Assembly: GCA_019671005.1 (NCBI GenBank) | Contig: CM033718.1 | Location: 27,978,508 to 28,042,507 of the forward strand | Direction of reading: 5' to 3' | Length of the DNA: 64,000 bases | From: Hibiscus mutabilis | Lineage: Eukaryota; Streptophyta; Magnoliopsida; Malvales; Malvaceae | In this document: positions 9,165 through 21,686 of the stretch, one piece after another | Numbering within the stretch: the first letter of the stretch is position 1 | Layout: the number at the start of each line of letters is the position of its first letter | Program-made: the position numbers and the translations under genes | The notes under the pieces: generated by a model | The model's input: the letters and a program-made list of their open reading frames with translations, nothing else | Databases searched by the model: none | What the model was told of the DNA's origin: nothing

Positions 9165-10026
9165 GAGATATATCAGCATATCCAGTGTGTTGGGACGTAG
9201 CCCTTCCACGTGTTATTTGGGATGTAGCCCTCCCATGTGTTTGATCGGGACTTAGCCATCCCGGGTCACTTGAGCGCCAATGTAAAAGATTACATGTATC
9301 ATTGATTTAAATGGTTTTTGTATAAAGAGTTTATACATGAGATTCTACTTTTGAGCATGGTAGCAAATGTTCATGGTTTGAAAAGCTAGTTTGAGACTTG
9401 CATTGGTTTAATGCATGAGCCTTAATGATACATGTGTTTAAAAGTTAAATGATTTGCTTTAGTGAGTTTTAAAGCAAGAGCCTAGATTGAGCATGAAGGA
9501 AAATGGTTTATTTTGGAAAAAGGTTTTCAAAGGCATTGTTTACGGTTTTGTTTTGAGCATCACTCACTAAGCATATTGCTTACGCTTTATTTTCTAACGC
9601 TGCAGAAAAGTAGATTGTTCAGGCTCCAAGAAAGCAAGTGAAGAGGTTCAAAAATTGCTCAATGTTCAAGTATGGTTTTAACCCTTCAATAGTAATAAGT
9701 TTGGCAATGGGTGGATACCTTAATGATTTGGGAGCATATGTTGAGAACTCCCTCTTTTTGACACAAGTTTCTAGTGCCTAAATGGTTGTGTAAATGGCCT
9801 TTAAAGTGTGGTTTGAGCTTTGGTATGGTTTTTAATGTTTAACTTGGTTTGGCACTATGGTTCATGCCTATAGATTTCCTTTTGAGAATGTGAACATGCC
9901 TGAATGGTGCTTCTAATGCTTTTGGTAGGGGTTTGATCCTTGAATATGTTGTGGTTTCCTAAGAAGCATGTTAGAATGGTTTGGCTATCCTTTTGGTATG
10001 TTTAAACAACAATTTGAGACGTTATA

Positions 10027-10225
10027 GGCCTAGACGTATCAGTATGCGGGGTACCGTATCGGTACGGGTAGGGCAAATCAGGATTAACGTATCTATACGG
10101 ATAGACCCATATCGATACGATCTTAAAGGAAATGACTGGGCATATCGGTACACGGGGCCGTATCGAGATGGTTTTTTGAATCTGCCCAGTTGCGTACCGA
10201 TACGGTGAGCTGGTGTATCGACACG
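10027..10225 (+). repeat. Palindrome cluster, Element 1 3' LTR
   Basis: Copies of GTATCGRTACGG and decayed forms line up one-for-one with the cluster at 1911-2101. CpG sites are often changed to TpG or CpA here, so fewer palindromes are perfect. Confidence 0.8.
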
Positions 10226-10621
10226 GTTTTAGGAAAATTGGTTATATGGAATCTTTTGATGTTCTGTTTTCTTACGTTTTAGTCCCAGAATGTTGTAAAT
10301 GTAATTAAATGAGTTTGAGTGATCAAATCTAGTTGAAATCTGACATGTGAGCATGAAACCTATTAATTAAATATTGGTAACTCTAATTTCGTAACTAGTT
10401 CTCGTAAAATGCAGGATTCGCAAATTGATCCCTAAACTCGTAACGGGATGATTTGATGTCAATTCGGTGCCTGATCAAGTCGTAATTTCACACAGTTCCA
10501 GCATGTACATTTAGGATAAGAATTATGCATCTAGAAAAGATAGAAAGAAAAAAAACAAGGGTTGTTTATTGGGTAAACCTTCTCAGTTTACTCCAATATT
10601 CTCCGTGTGACTTGTTCGATT

Positions 10622-10640
10622 CGGTCTTGCGACTAGACCG
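10622..10640 (+). other. LTR-end hairpin, Element 1 3' LTR
   Basis: CGGTCT and AGACCG pair around loop TGCGACT, 16 nt from the LTR end, exactly as at 2500-2518. Confidence 0.7.
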
Positions 10641-10656
10641 GGTCAAAGGTGTTACA

Positions 10657-11175
10657 CATTTAACACTCAAATGTTCAAGGAGAAATTCTTAGCATTAATC
10701 TAACTCCCTCTCTAACCAAACTTTAATACCTTGAATCCATGAGAATTTCATAATTTAATCCATAATTTAAGCTTGAAACAAGAAGAACAATGCTACTTAC
10801 CCCTTTTCCATATGAATCGAACAATACTCAATGTTTTCTTCATCTCCCACCCCTTGGTCGAGTGTCATCAAGAATGCCCTCAAAGCTTGACAAGTGTCTG
10901 TGTCCCTAAAGTCCTATAAAAATTATATGCAAACATTTTTTTAATCAAGTGTCTCGGTTTAGCCCTTCTAAATTGGTAATCAAACTTTTAAAACTCCTAA
11001 ATAGGTCATTTAACTCTTTCAATTATTAATGCTATTAAAAATATTTTTAATCTAATTGAATCACAATCCAAGTAGTAGCCTACTTCTAGACCAAAATTTA
11101 GGGTATTACACAAAATCAAATTAAAACACATTCGAATTGGTAACATACTTCTAAGCGGTATTTTGGGATGTTACA
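10657..11175 (-). repeat. Family-3 3' LTR, start portion only
   Basis: On the minus strand the LTR begins TGTAACATCCC at 11175, directly after a purine-rich tract (TTAGGAGGGGATAAT). It is cut at 10657 by the Element 1 insertion. The first 62 bases (10657-10718) reappear at 39712-39773 beside Element 2. They tie this fragment to the piece at 38390-39773 as copies of one LTR family. Confidence 0.7.
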
Positions 11176-11698
11176 ATTATCCCCTCCTAAAAGAAAAATT
11201 GTCCTCAAATTTTCTTGAGTGAGCAGATGAGGATAGGGCTCTTATATCGTTGTCTTATATTTCGGATTTGTCTCAATGAGAGCAGATCATATAGATGAAT
11301 AAGTTGATTCAAAATCAAACAAGACATGTACAAGATATGAATATGATTCAATTGTACTCACGAGGGTATCAACTTCGATATTAGGCTAACTTATCTTATC
11401 GAAGTCCTTGGTTGTACAACAAAAGGGAGAAAAGAGGAATTTAAGGATTTTTTAACTCTTGGTTCCTTCTTACACTCCTTTTCCCCCAATGGAGGAGCTA
11501 GTCGGGCTCTCGATATCCCGACCCTAACACGTCTCAAACAATTCCAAAGACTAACAACACATAAAGGAGAGTTTTAACATACGTAGATCACAAGTACTTA
11601 TCAAATTTAACTCCTAGGTGGCACAATAACTTATGATGAAGCAACGAATTACGGTTTAGTCTGAGAATCGACTAAATCTAAGCTCTGATACCAATAAA
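11176..11698 (-). mobile_element. Family-3 internal remnant: purine tract and primer site with no genes
   Basis: Only 523 bp lie between the two Family-3 LTRs. On the minus strand the order is primer site TGGTATCAGAGCT (11681-11693), a leader, about 200 bp of non-coding sequence, and a purine tract (11176-11190). No gag or pol motif is present. The stretch around 11480-11625 resembles the leader and gag-start region of Element 4 (35480-35620), including shared ACTCCTAGGTGGC. This suggests an internally deleted, non-autonomous relative that would depend on partners for its proteins. Confidence 0.65.
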
Positions 11699-12287
11699 TA
11701 TAACACCTCTTACTCGGTCTAGGAGAAAACCGGTTTAAGAAGTGTTATTGAACAAAATCCAAACAAACATAAGATGTCTTAACCATTTTCAACTATATGC
11801 AACCAAAAATTAGGGTGATTTAAAACATTTTAGATATTTGATAGGTTTAATCTCAACCTAAAATCATTTCTAAGACATATCGATCAATGTTTAAGATCGT
11901 TCAGGATAATAGAAAACCATTGTTTAGTGATATTTAAGCTTACATATTGTATTTTTCAAATTCAAACTTACTAGTTAGATTACCATCTAAGCATCACATA
12001 CACAACCCAAACATGTAACCACAGTAGCAAGTATTCGAACATCATGTCTAACTTAGCTTAACCAGCAAGCAAACATGAGACATTATTCCATATACAAAAA
12101 GGGTGATAGCTATGTTCAAATACTAAGATCAAAGTTATCTCAAAGCTTGAACCAATCATATCCAGTTACATGTAACTTTTTCATAACAATACCATATATG
12201 TATTCATTGACATACTTACCAATTTTTATTTAACCATCAATCTAATCATACGATTTACGTTACCTTTTTAGGGTTTAACACGTGATA

Positions 12288-12288
<1 letters not shown>

Positions 12289-12333
<45 letters not shown>
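12289..12333. repeat. (TA)22 microsatellite
   Basis: An uninterrupted TA dinucleotide run of about 45 bp. Shorter TA runs occur near 15567-15584, 17117-17149, 39466-39489 and 55468-55488. Confidence 0.95.
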
Positions 12334-12336
<3 letters not shown>

Positions 12337-13504
12337 CCCACATACTAGCATGACATCAAAGTAGTCTAACAACTTAAGGTACATATAGATATTTAGACAA
12401 CTATACGATCATACTAACAATTATACCTCATATAGCAAGCAACTATGAATAATTAAAGGCCCGTTACAAAGCTTTGAATACTTATAAAGCTTATAAACAT
12501 ATGTGATCATATAGGAAATTATAATGCACAATGCATTCTTAACAACTATGTGTCACCATCTAGGAGTTCTTAAGCAGAGTACGAACATACACCTTAACAC
12601 TCATGATCTCCTCCGAGCACAGAAAGTACTCAAAGGTAAGTTCACCCTAAAATGCATTGAAAGGATAGAGTAAGCTTAGGCTTAGTGAGGTAGCTTAAAA
12701 TGAGTATTAGTATGAAATAATAATCTATCCTTTCATCAAACTATATACAACACCACATTTTTTTAAACATACTAAGCTTGGACAAGAGTTTAGTTATATT
12801 AAGACAAGGCACACAAACAAGCACTTGTACTTATACATGGTATTCGATTCAGGCATATACATATACACACATGATGTTCAAACAAAGCATATACAAGTAT
12901 ACTTGATACACACACAAAGCATATATATATATAGCTGTTCAAGCAAGGAATTTTCGTATTTACAATAGGGATGTTCGAATAATGCATGAACCTAAGAATA
13001 CATGAGCATTCGAACAAGCATATCTGTTCAACCAATTTGATATTCAATTATCAATAGAAAGACAATGAGCATAACATACCATATTCATGAATTACTTAAC
13101 ACTTAAGATGTTACACGTAACATATCAAAGTCATGGTTTCTTATCACACAAGTTATTCAACATAGCATATCATAGATAGGTGATACTTATCATACATGTT
13201 ACCCAACATAGCATCTTGTTAACATTGTTATTTGTCTTATAAGCTATCAAACTAGCATATGAAAAAGCCAACTACTTGGCACATAAGATTTCAGACATAT
13301 CAAGTCATTTTCATGAAATACTGGTATGTGTTCAAAACACTCGAATACATACTTGATTATATGCAAAACAGTCCCGACTAATGAACATACCTATATATAT
13401 AAATTTGAATCAATCCACAATTCATGTGTACACAAATATAAAATCAAAGATAGCCCGCAACATTCTGGAATTTATCCAAAGCAATCCACCAAACACGTGC
13501 ATAC

Positions 13505-16500
13505 ATATATATGTTCATAAAAATCCAAGACATTCTCATACCTATTAAAAACGGTCCACTAAACAACTTCATACATATATATATGTTCAAAATAGTCCAA
13601 GACATGTTCATTTATATTCAAAACAATCCACTAAATAGGTTCATACATATATATGTCCAAATCAGTCTAAGACAAGTTCATTTCTATTCAAAATAGTCCA
13701 AAAAAACAAGTTCATACATATATATGTTAAAAATAATCCAAGACATGTTCATTTCTATTCAAAACAGTCCAGTAAACATGTTCATATATATATATATATT
13801 CAAAATAATCCAAGACATGTTCATTCTATTTAAAACAATCCACTAAACAAGTTCATACATAAATATATTCAAAACAGTCAAAGACAAGTTCATTTCTATT
13901 CAAAATAGTCTACTAAATAAGTTCAATCATATATATGTTCAAAACAGTCCAAGACATGTTCATTTCTATTCAAAACAATCCACTAAACAAGTTCATACAT
14001 ATATATGTTAAAAATAGTCCAAGACATGCTCATTTTTATTCAAAACAATCCACTAAACAAGTTCATCCATATATAAATTCAAAATAGTCCAAGATGTGTT
14101 CATACCTATTCAAAATGGTCCACTAAACAAGTTCGTACATATATATATACGTTCAGAACAATCCAACACATGTTCAGTTCTACTCAAAACAGTCCACTAA
14201 ATAGGTTCATACATATATATGTTCAAATCAGTCTAAGACATATTAATTTCTATTCAAAACAGTCCAAAAAAACATGTTCATACAAATATATGTTCAAAAC
14301 AGTCCAAGATATGTTCATTTATATTCAAAATAGTCAGCTACACAAGTTCATACATATATATGTTCAAAACAGTCCACTAAACAAGTTCATACACATATAT
14401 ATGTTCAAAACAGTCCGAGACATGTTCATTTCTATTCAAAAGAGTCCATTAAACAGGTTCCTACATATATATGTTCAAAATAGTCTGAGAACTGTTCATT
14501 TGTATTCAAAACAGTCCAAGACATTCATTTCTATTCAAAATAGTCCAAGACATGTTTATTTCTATTCAAAACAGCCAACCAAGTTCGTACATATATATGT
14601 TCAAAATAGTCCAAGACATGTTTACTTCTATTCAAAAGAGTCCACTAAAAAGTTCATACATATAAATGTTCAAAACAGTCTAAGACATGTTCATTTCCAT
14701 TCAAAACAGTCTATTAAACAAGTTCATACATATATATGTTTAAAACAGTCCAAGACATGTTCAATTCTATTCAAAACAGTCCCCTAAACAAGTTCATACG
14801 TAGATATGTTATAAACAGTCTGAGACATGTTCATTTCTATTCAAAAGAGTCCACTAAACAAGTTCTTATATATATATGTTCAAAATAGTCCGAGACATGT
14901 TCATTTCTATTCAAAATAGTCCACTAAACAAGTTCAAACATATATATGTTCAAAACAGTCCAAGACATGTTCATTTCTAATCAAAACAGTCCACTAATCA
15001 AGTTCATACAAACATATTTTCAAAAAAGTCCAAGACATGTTCACTTCAATTCAAAAAGTCCACTAAACAAGTTCATACATATATATCTTCAAAACAGTCC
15101 AAGACATGTTCATTTCAATTCAAAACAGTCCCCATAAACATGTTCATACATAGATATGTTCAAAATAGTTCAAGACATGTTCATTTCTATTCTTATCACA
15201 ACAATTATCCAACATCGCATATCATGGATAGGTGATACTTATCTTACAAGTTACCCAACATAACATCTTCTGAACATTGTTACATGTCTAATAAGCTATC
15301 AGGTCATTTTTTGAAATACTCGTATGTGCTCAAAACATTCCAATACATACTTGATTATATGCAAAACAGTCCTGACTCATGTAAATACCTATATATATTT
15401 GAATTAATCTACAATTCATACATACACAAATATACAATCCAAGACAGCCCACAACATGCTTAAATTTATCAAAAGCAATCCACCACACAAGTGCATACAT
15501 ATATATGTTCATAACAGTCCAAGACATGTTCATTACTATTCAAAACAGTCAACAAAACAAGTTCATATATATATATATATATATGTTCAAAACAGTCCAA
15601 GACATGTTCATTTCTATTCAAAACATACCACTAAACTAGTTCATACATTTATATGTTCAAAACAGTCAAACACATGTTCATTTCAATTCATGACAGTTCG
15701 CTAAACAAGTTCATACATACATACATATGTTCAAAAAAGGCCAAGACTTTTTCATTTCTATCCAAAACAGTCCACTAAACAAGTTTTTACATGCATACAT
15801 ATGGTCAAAACAGTCCAAGACATGCCCGTTTCTATTCAAAACAATCCCTAAACAAGTTCATATATACATATGTTATAAACAGTCCAAGATATGTTCATTT
15901 CTATTCAAAACAATCCACTAAACAAGTTCATACATATATATGTTCAAAACAGTCCAAGACATGCTCATTTTTATTCAAAACAGTCCACTAAACAAGTTCA
16001 TCCATATATATGTTCAAAACTAGTCCAAGAAATGTTCATTTCTATTCAAAACAACCAACCAAGTTCATACATATATATGTTCAAAATAGTCCAAGACATG
16101 TTCATTTCTATTCAAAACAATCCACTAAACAAGTTCATACATATAAATGTTCAAAATAGTCTAAGATATTCTCATTTCTATTCAAAATAGTCAACTAAAC
16201 AAGTTCATACATATATATGTTTAAAACAGTCCAAGACATGTTCAATTCTATTAAAAACAGTCCCCTAAACAAGTTCATATGTACATATGTTATAAACAGT
16301 CCGAGACATGTTCATTTCTATTCAAAAGGGTCAACTAAACAAGTTCCTACATATATATGTTCAAAATAGTCCGAGACATGCTCATTTCAATTCAAAATAG
16401 TCCACTAAACAAGTTCAAACATATATATGTTCAAAACAGTCAAGACATGTTAATTTCTATTCAAAATAGTCCACTTATCAAGTTCATACAAACATACGTT

Positions 16501-17113
16501 CAAAAAAGTCCAAGACATGTTCACTTCTATTCAAAACAATCCACTAAACAAGTTTGTACATATATACGTTCAAAATAGTCTAAGAGATGTTCATTTTTAT
16601 TCAAAATAGTCCACTAAACAAGTTCATACATATATATCTTCAAAACAGTCCAAGACATGTTCATTTCAATTCAAAACAGTCCCCTAAACATGTTTATACA
16701 TAGATCTGTTCAAAATAGTCCAAGACATGTTCATTTCAATTCTTATCACAACAGTTATCCAACATCGCATATCATAGATAGGTGATACATATCATACAAG
16801 TTACCCAACATTGCATCTTCTGAACATTGTTACATGTCTAATAAGCTATCAGGTCATTTTCTAAAATACTCTTATGTGCTCAAAACACTCGAATACATAC
16901 TTGATTATATGCAAAACAGTCTCAACTCATGTACATGCCTATATATATATTCGAATCAATCTACAATTCACGCGTACACAAATATACAATCCAAGACAGC
17001 CCACAACATGCTTAAATTTATCAAAAGCAATCCACCACACAAGTGCATACATATATATGTTCATAATAGTCCAAGACATTTTCATTACTATTCAAAATAG
17101 TCAACTAAACAAG

Positions 17114-17151
<38 letters not shown>

Positions 17152-19660
17152 ATATGTTGTTCATTTCTATTCAAAACAGACCACTAAACTACTTCATACA
17201 TATATATGTTCAAAACAGCCAAACACATGTTCATTTCAATTCATGACAGTCCGCTAAACAGGTTCATACATACATATGTTCAAAAAAGGCCAAGACTTTT
17301 TCATTTCTATCCAAAACAGTCCACTAAACAAGTTTTTACATGCATACATATGGTCAAAACAGTCCAAGACATGTCTATTTCTATTCAAAATAGTCCCCTA
17401 AACAAGTTCATATATACATACGTTATAAGAAGTCCAAGACATGTTCATTTCTATTCAAAACAATCCACTAAACAAGTTCATACATATATATATGTTCAAA
17501 ATAGTCCAAGACATGCTCATTTTTATTCAAAACAGTCCACTAAACAAGTTCATCCATATATATGTTCAAAATAGTCCAAGACTTGTTCATACCTATTCAA
17601 AATGGTCCACTAAACAAGTTCGTACATATATATGTTCAAAACATTGCAAGACATGTTCATTTTTATTCAAAACAATCCACTAAACAAGTTCATACATATA
17701 TAAGTTCAAAACAGTCCAAGAGAAGTTTATTTATATTCAAAACACTCCACTAAACAAGTTCATACATATATATGTTCAAAATAATCTAAGACATGTTCAT
17801 TTCTATTCAAAACAGTTCATTAAACAAGTACGTACATATATATGTTCAAAACAGTCCAAGACATGTTCATTACTATTCAAAACAGACCCCTAACCGAGTT
17901 CATACATTGATATGTTCAAAATAGTCCAAGACATGTTCATTTCTATTCAAAACAGTCTGCTAAACAAGTTCATTTATAGATATGCTCAAAATAGTCCAAG
18001 ACAAGTTCATTCCTTTTCAAAACAGTCCGCTAAACAAGTTCATACATACACATGTTCAAAATAGTCTATGACTTGTTCATTTCAAACCAAATCAGTCCAC
18101 GAAACAAGTTCATACGTACATATTTTCAAAACAGTCCAAGACATGTTCGTTTCTATTCAAAATAGTCCCCTAAAAAAGTTCATACATACATATGTTATAA
18201 ACAGTCCGAGACATGTTCATTTCTATTCAAAAGAGTCCACTAAACAAGTTCCTACATATATATGTTCAAAACAGTCCGAGACATGTTCATTTCTAATCAA
18301 AATAGTCCACTAAACAAGTTCAAACATATATATGTTCAAAACAGTCCAAGACAGGTTCATTTCTATTCAAAACAATCCACAAATCAAGTTATAGTTACAT
18401 ATGTTCAAAACAGTCCAGGACATGTTCATTTCTTTTCAAAACAGTCCACTAAACAAGTTCATACATATATATGTTCAAAACACTCTAAGAGATGTTCATT
18501 TCTATTCAAAACAGTCCACTAAACAAGTTCATACATATATGTGTTGAAAACAGTCCAAGACATGTTCATTTCTATGCAAAATAGTCCCCTAAACAAGAAC
18601 ATACATAAATGTTCAAAATAGTCCATGACATGTTCATTTCTATTCTTATTACAACAGTTATCCAGCATTGCATATCATAGATAGGTGATACTTATCATAC
18701 AAGTTACCCAACATGGCATCTTCTGAACATTGTTACATGTCTTATAAGCTATCAGGTCATTTTCTGAAATACTCGTATGTGCTCAGAACACTTTAATACA
18801 TACTTGATTATATGCAAAACAGTCCTTGCTCATGTAGATACCTATATATATATATATATATTCGAATCAATCTACAATTCATATCTTCACAAATACATAG
18901 TCCAAGACAGCCCACAACATGATTAAATTTATCAAAAGCAATCCACGACACAAGTCCATACATATATATATTCATAACAGTCCAAGGCATGTTCATTACT
19001 ATTCAAAACAGTCCACTAAACAAGTTCATACACATCTATATATATGTTTAAAACAGTCCAAGACATGTTCATTTCTATTCAAAACAGACCACTAAACTAG
19101 TTCATACATATATATGTTCAAAACAGTCAAACACATGTTCGTTTCTATTAAAGATAGTCCGCTAAACAAGTTCTTACATACATATGTTCAAAACAGTCCA
19201 ACACTTGTTCATTTCTATCTAAAATAGTCCACTAAACAAGTTTGTACATACTTACATATGTGCAAAACAGTCCAAGACTTGTTCGTTTCTATTCAAAACA
19301 GTCCCCTAAACAAGTTCATATGTACATATGTTATAAGCAGTTCAATACATGTTCATTTCTATTCAAAACAGTCCACTAAACAATTTCTTTCATACATATG
19401 TTCAAAACAGTGTAAGACATGTTCATTTCTATTCAAAACAATCCACTAAACAAGTTCATACATATATATGTTCAAAACAGACCACTAAACAAGTTATACA
19501 TATATATGTTCAAAAAAGTCCACTAAACAAGTTCGTACATATATATGTTCAAAATAGTCCAAGACGTCTTCATTTCTATTCAAAACAATCCACTAAACAA
19601 GTTCTTACATATATATGTTCAAAATAGTCGAAGACATGTTCATTTCTACATAAAATACTC
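13505..19660. repeat. 70-bp tandem repeat array with higher-order structure
   Basis: The monomer, about 70 bp, contains the blocks GTTCATACATATATATGTTC, AAAACAGTCCAAGACATGTT and CCACTAAACAA. Successive CACTAAACAAG boxes are typically 70 bp apart, for example near 15917 and 15987. The array is broken by a header block beginning TTATCACA..GTTATCC and containing TATGCAAAACAGTC. Headers begin near 13136, 15191, 16742 and 18644, giving larger units of about 1.55-2.05 kb. Monomers diverge by point changes and truncations. Two of the three forward frames of the consensus lack stops, which explains the many spurious open frames. Confidence 0.9.
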
Positions 19661-20082
19661 CACTAAACATTTCTAACATGCCATCTCATATACATATGTT
19701 ACCTATCATATAAATTATCAAGCATAGCATGTTATAAACATGGTTTACTTATCATATAAGCTATCAAACATAGCATATTTTAAACATGTGTTACTTGTCT
19801 TATAAGTTATCAAAATATTACATTAGTTTTAATTTGCAATCTCTTGTTTTGTCTGTAACATAGCCTTGAGAATCAAGTAGCCTAGGTACACGAATCCCCA
19901 ACCAACTGTCGCCAAACAAATGGTACTCAAGTATCGGTCAGTCCCTCCTACTATCACCAAGTGACCAACATACATCCCTCCTACTGTCTCCTCATAAGGA
20001 CCGTAGTCCACCCTAATCACGAGCTCTGTGGACTCTATGGTATGCCAACTATACCCATGATTGACTCGAAACCAAGGCTTTT

Positions 20083-20645
20083 ACTTATATATGTTCAAAA
20101 TAGTCCAAGACATGTTCATTTATATTCAAAACAATCCACTAAATAGGTTCATACATATATATGTCCAAATCAGTCTAAGACAAGTTCATTTCTATTCAAA
20201 ATAGTCCAAAAAAACAAGTTCATACATATATATGTTAAAAATAATCCAAGACATGTTCATTTCTATTCAAAACAGTCCACTAAACAAGTTCATATATATA
20301 TATATTCAAAATAATCCAAGACATGTTCATTCTATTTAAAAAAATAGTTCATACATAAATATATTCAAAACAGTCAAAGACAAGTTCATTTCTATTCAAA
20401 ATAGTCTACTAAACAAGTTCAATCATATATATGTTCAAAACAGTCCAAGACATGTTCATTTCTATTCAAAACAATCCACTAAACAAGTTCATACATATAT
20501 ATGTTCAAAATAGTCCAAGACATGCTCATTTTTATTCAAAACAATCCACTAAACAAGTTCATCCATATATAAAATCAAAATAGTCCAAGACGTGTTCATA
20601 CCTATTCAAAATGGTCCACTAAACAAGTTCGTACATATATATATA
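20083..20645. repeat. Duplicate of array segment 13575-14152
   Basis: This block follows 13575-14152 nearly base for base, including private variants (an ATAGGTTCATACATATATATG unit, a GTCCAAATCAGTC unit, AATAATCC units). It has one short deletion near 20340. The block stops abruptly at the Element 4 junction. It is separated from the main array by about 400 bp of single-copy-looking LTR sequence (19675-20082). Confidence 0.8.
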
Positions 20646-21000
20646 CCTCAACAATGGAGGTTCTTGCTTGGAGGAAGGAGATGAGATTGAGGTGCTAGCT
20701 TAGTTCTTTATCGGGTAAGCTCAACCTTTTGGCTACCTTATTTATTTTATTTTCTTTGTAAATACAAAGCTTTCATTCCCTTGAAGGAATTAAATCCTGA
20801 CTACCCACGTATGTGGTGATCTTAATTGAGGAGGGGCTAATGGCAAGGTTAGTCCCTCAACCCTCAATTCTCTATACTTGTACCCCCAAACTTTCAATTT
20901 CCATAGTTTAGCCACTAAAAGATTTTCAACACATCCAATAAGGTCTATAACCAATAGATTGACTCAATTAGAGTCCAATATTGATGTAATTGACCTCGTG
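20646..21000 (-). repeat. Element 4 3' LTR, distal fragment
   Basis: It aligns with 37945-38300 of Element 4's 5' LTR, including TTCTTTCTCGGGTA-type and AGCCACTAAAAGATTTTC blocks. It ends at CCTCGTGG, where the nested insertion starts; the LTR resumes with GTGGTCAAG at 30782. The left end at 20646 is an abrupt truncation against the tandem array. Confidence 0.75.
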
Positions 21001-21686
21001 GTTATCATATCTCAAAAACAAGCCTAGTCGGAATAAGGCCCTAGTGATTGGAAATTCTATATCAGATATACCCGAAAGTGTAATTTCGTGATCCTTGTAC
21101 CCAATTTTGTAATCAATGAAAGTTGTAGGGAATTAAATTGATCCAAGGAACTTTTTGTAAGAAATTCAGGGCTAAAATGCTGAAAATAAGTCAAGCATAT
21201 CAATATGGTGAGACCAATATCGATACGGTCTAACGACCATAACTAACTTACTTGTTTTAGCCTAGGCGTATCGATACGAATGGACCGGCATCGATACGAT
21301 ATTGAACTAGGCATTTCGACACAGTAATACCTGTATCGGTGCGGCAAAACTGCCATTATGAACTTACCTATTTAGCTTAGGCGTATCGATATGGCTGTAT
21401 AGGGCATCGATACGGCCCTCTGCCCAAAATTGTTTTAAGGCTCAAATTAAAGAAAATGAAAACCAAGATGCCGACTTACCTCATTTCTTGCCTCCCTTCA
21501 CGTTAAATAAGTTCAGAAAAAATGACTATTAGTCATCAATTTGACATGGTTGGAAGTAAAGGGCAATTGTCTATTGGGTTTAGGAAACCCTCAAAGGTGG
21601 GTAAGCTTCCTATTGGTTGTTAGGAAGGTGGGGAATAATTAAACTTGGCCCTCTTACAATGGATAAAAGAAATAAAGCTTTCTTTT
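21001..21686 (-). repeat. Unclassified LTR fragment with palindrome cluster
   Basis: This stretch has no open reading frame of note. Its middle (21187-21415) holds GTATCGATACG-type motifs like those in the Tekay-like LTRs, so it is probably another related LTR fragment. Orientation is inferred from neighbouring LTR pieces. Bases 21510-21686 show nothing recognisable. Confidence 0.45.

Larger units (their letters stand above)
481..10656 (+). mobile_element. Element 1: Tekay/Del-like Ty3-gypsy chromovirus, 5'-truncated and inactive
   Basis: Domain order is LTR, primer site, gag, protease, reverse transcriptase, RNase H, integrase, chromodomain-like tail, purine tract, LTR. That order and the long LTR fit Tekay/Del chromoviruses (family knowledge). 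The 3' LTR is complete (3331 bp); the 5' LTR has lost about 1.3 kb at its left end to another insertion. Every coding domain has stops or frameshifts. The right LTR end abuts Family-3 LTR sequence at 10657, so Element 1 inserted into that repeat. The target duplication cannot be checked because the left end is gone. Confidence 0.9.
7326..10656 (+). repeat. Element 1 3' LTR, complete
   Basis: This 3331-bp LTR starts TGTAACGCCC after the purine tract and ends GTGTTACA. It contains a CT-rich stretch (about 7745-7795) like a leader start, a splice-donor-like AG/GTAAGG at 7955-7962 kept in Element 2, a stem-loop array (9020-9164), a palindrome cluster (10027-10225) and the end hairpin (10622-10640). 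I see no clear TATA box. It contains no gene. Confidence 0.92.
11699..20645 (-). repeat. Family-3 5' LTR, large portion holding a tandem array
   Basis: The LTR 3' end (minus) lies at 11699 (TATAACACC on the plus strand, next to the primer site). From there the sequence runs without genes to the junction with Element 4 at 20645. About 11700-13135 is AT-rich unique-looking LTR sequence with a (TA)n run. From about 13136 it becomes an array of 70-bp repeats with inserted header blocks. If 38390-39773 is its continuation, the LTR would be about 10.8 kb, unusually long. Open frames of about 60-200 codons here are products of the repeat and not genes. Confidence 0.6.

Noticed and set aside
14170..14787. 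205-codon forward ORF and many others of 60-127 codons between 13326 and 20146
   Set aside because: They are translations of the 70-bp tandem repeat. The consensus has a stop in only one forward frame, so frames stay open by chance. Peptides repeat the same words in shifted frames.
13505..19660. Regularly spaced repeats that could suggest a CRISPR array
   Set aside because: Units are contiguous 70-bp monomers without unique spacers, in plant DNA with no cas genes.
19829..20020. 63-codon minus-strand ORF with a hydrophobic stretch
   Set aside because: It lies in Family-3 LTR sequence with hairpin GGACCGTAGTCC. Related LTRs (23170, 37000) do not keep the frame.
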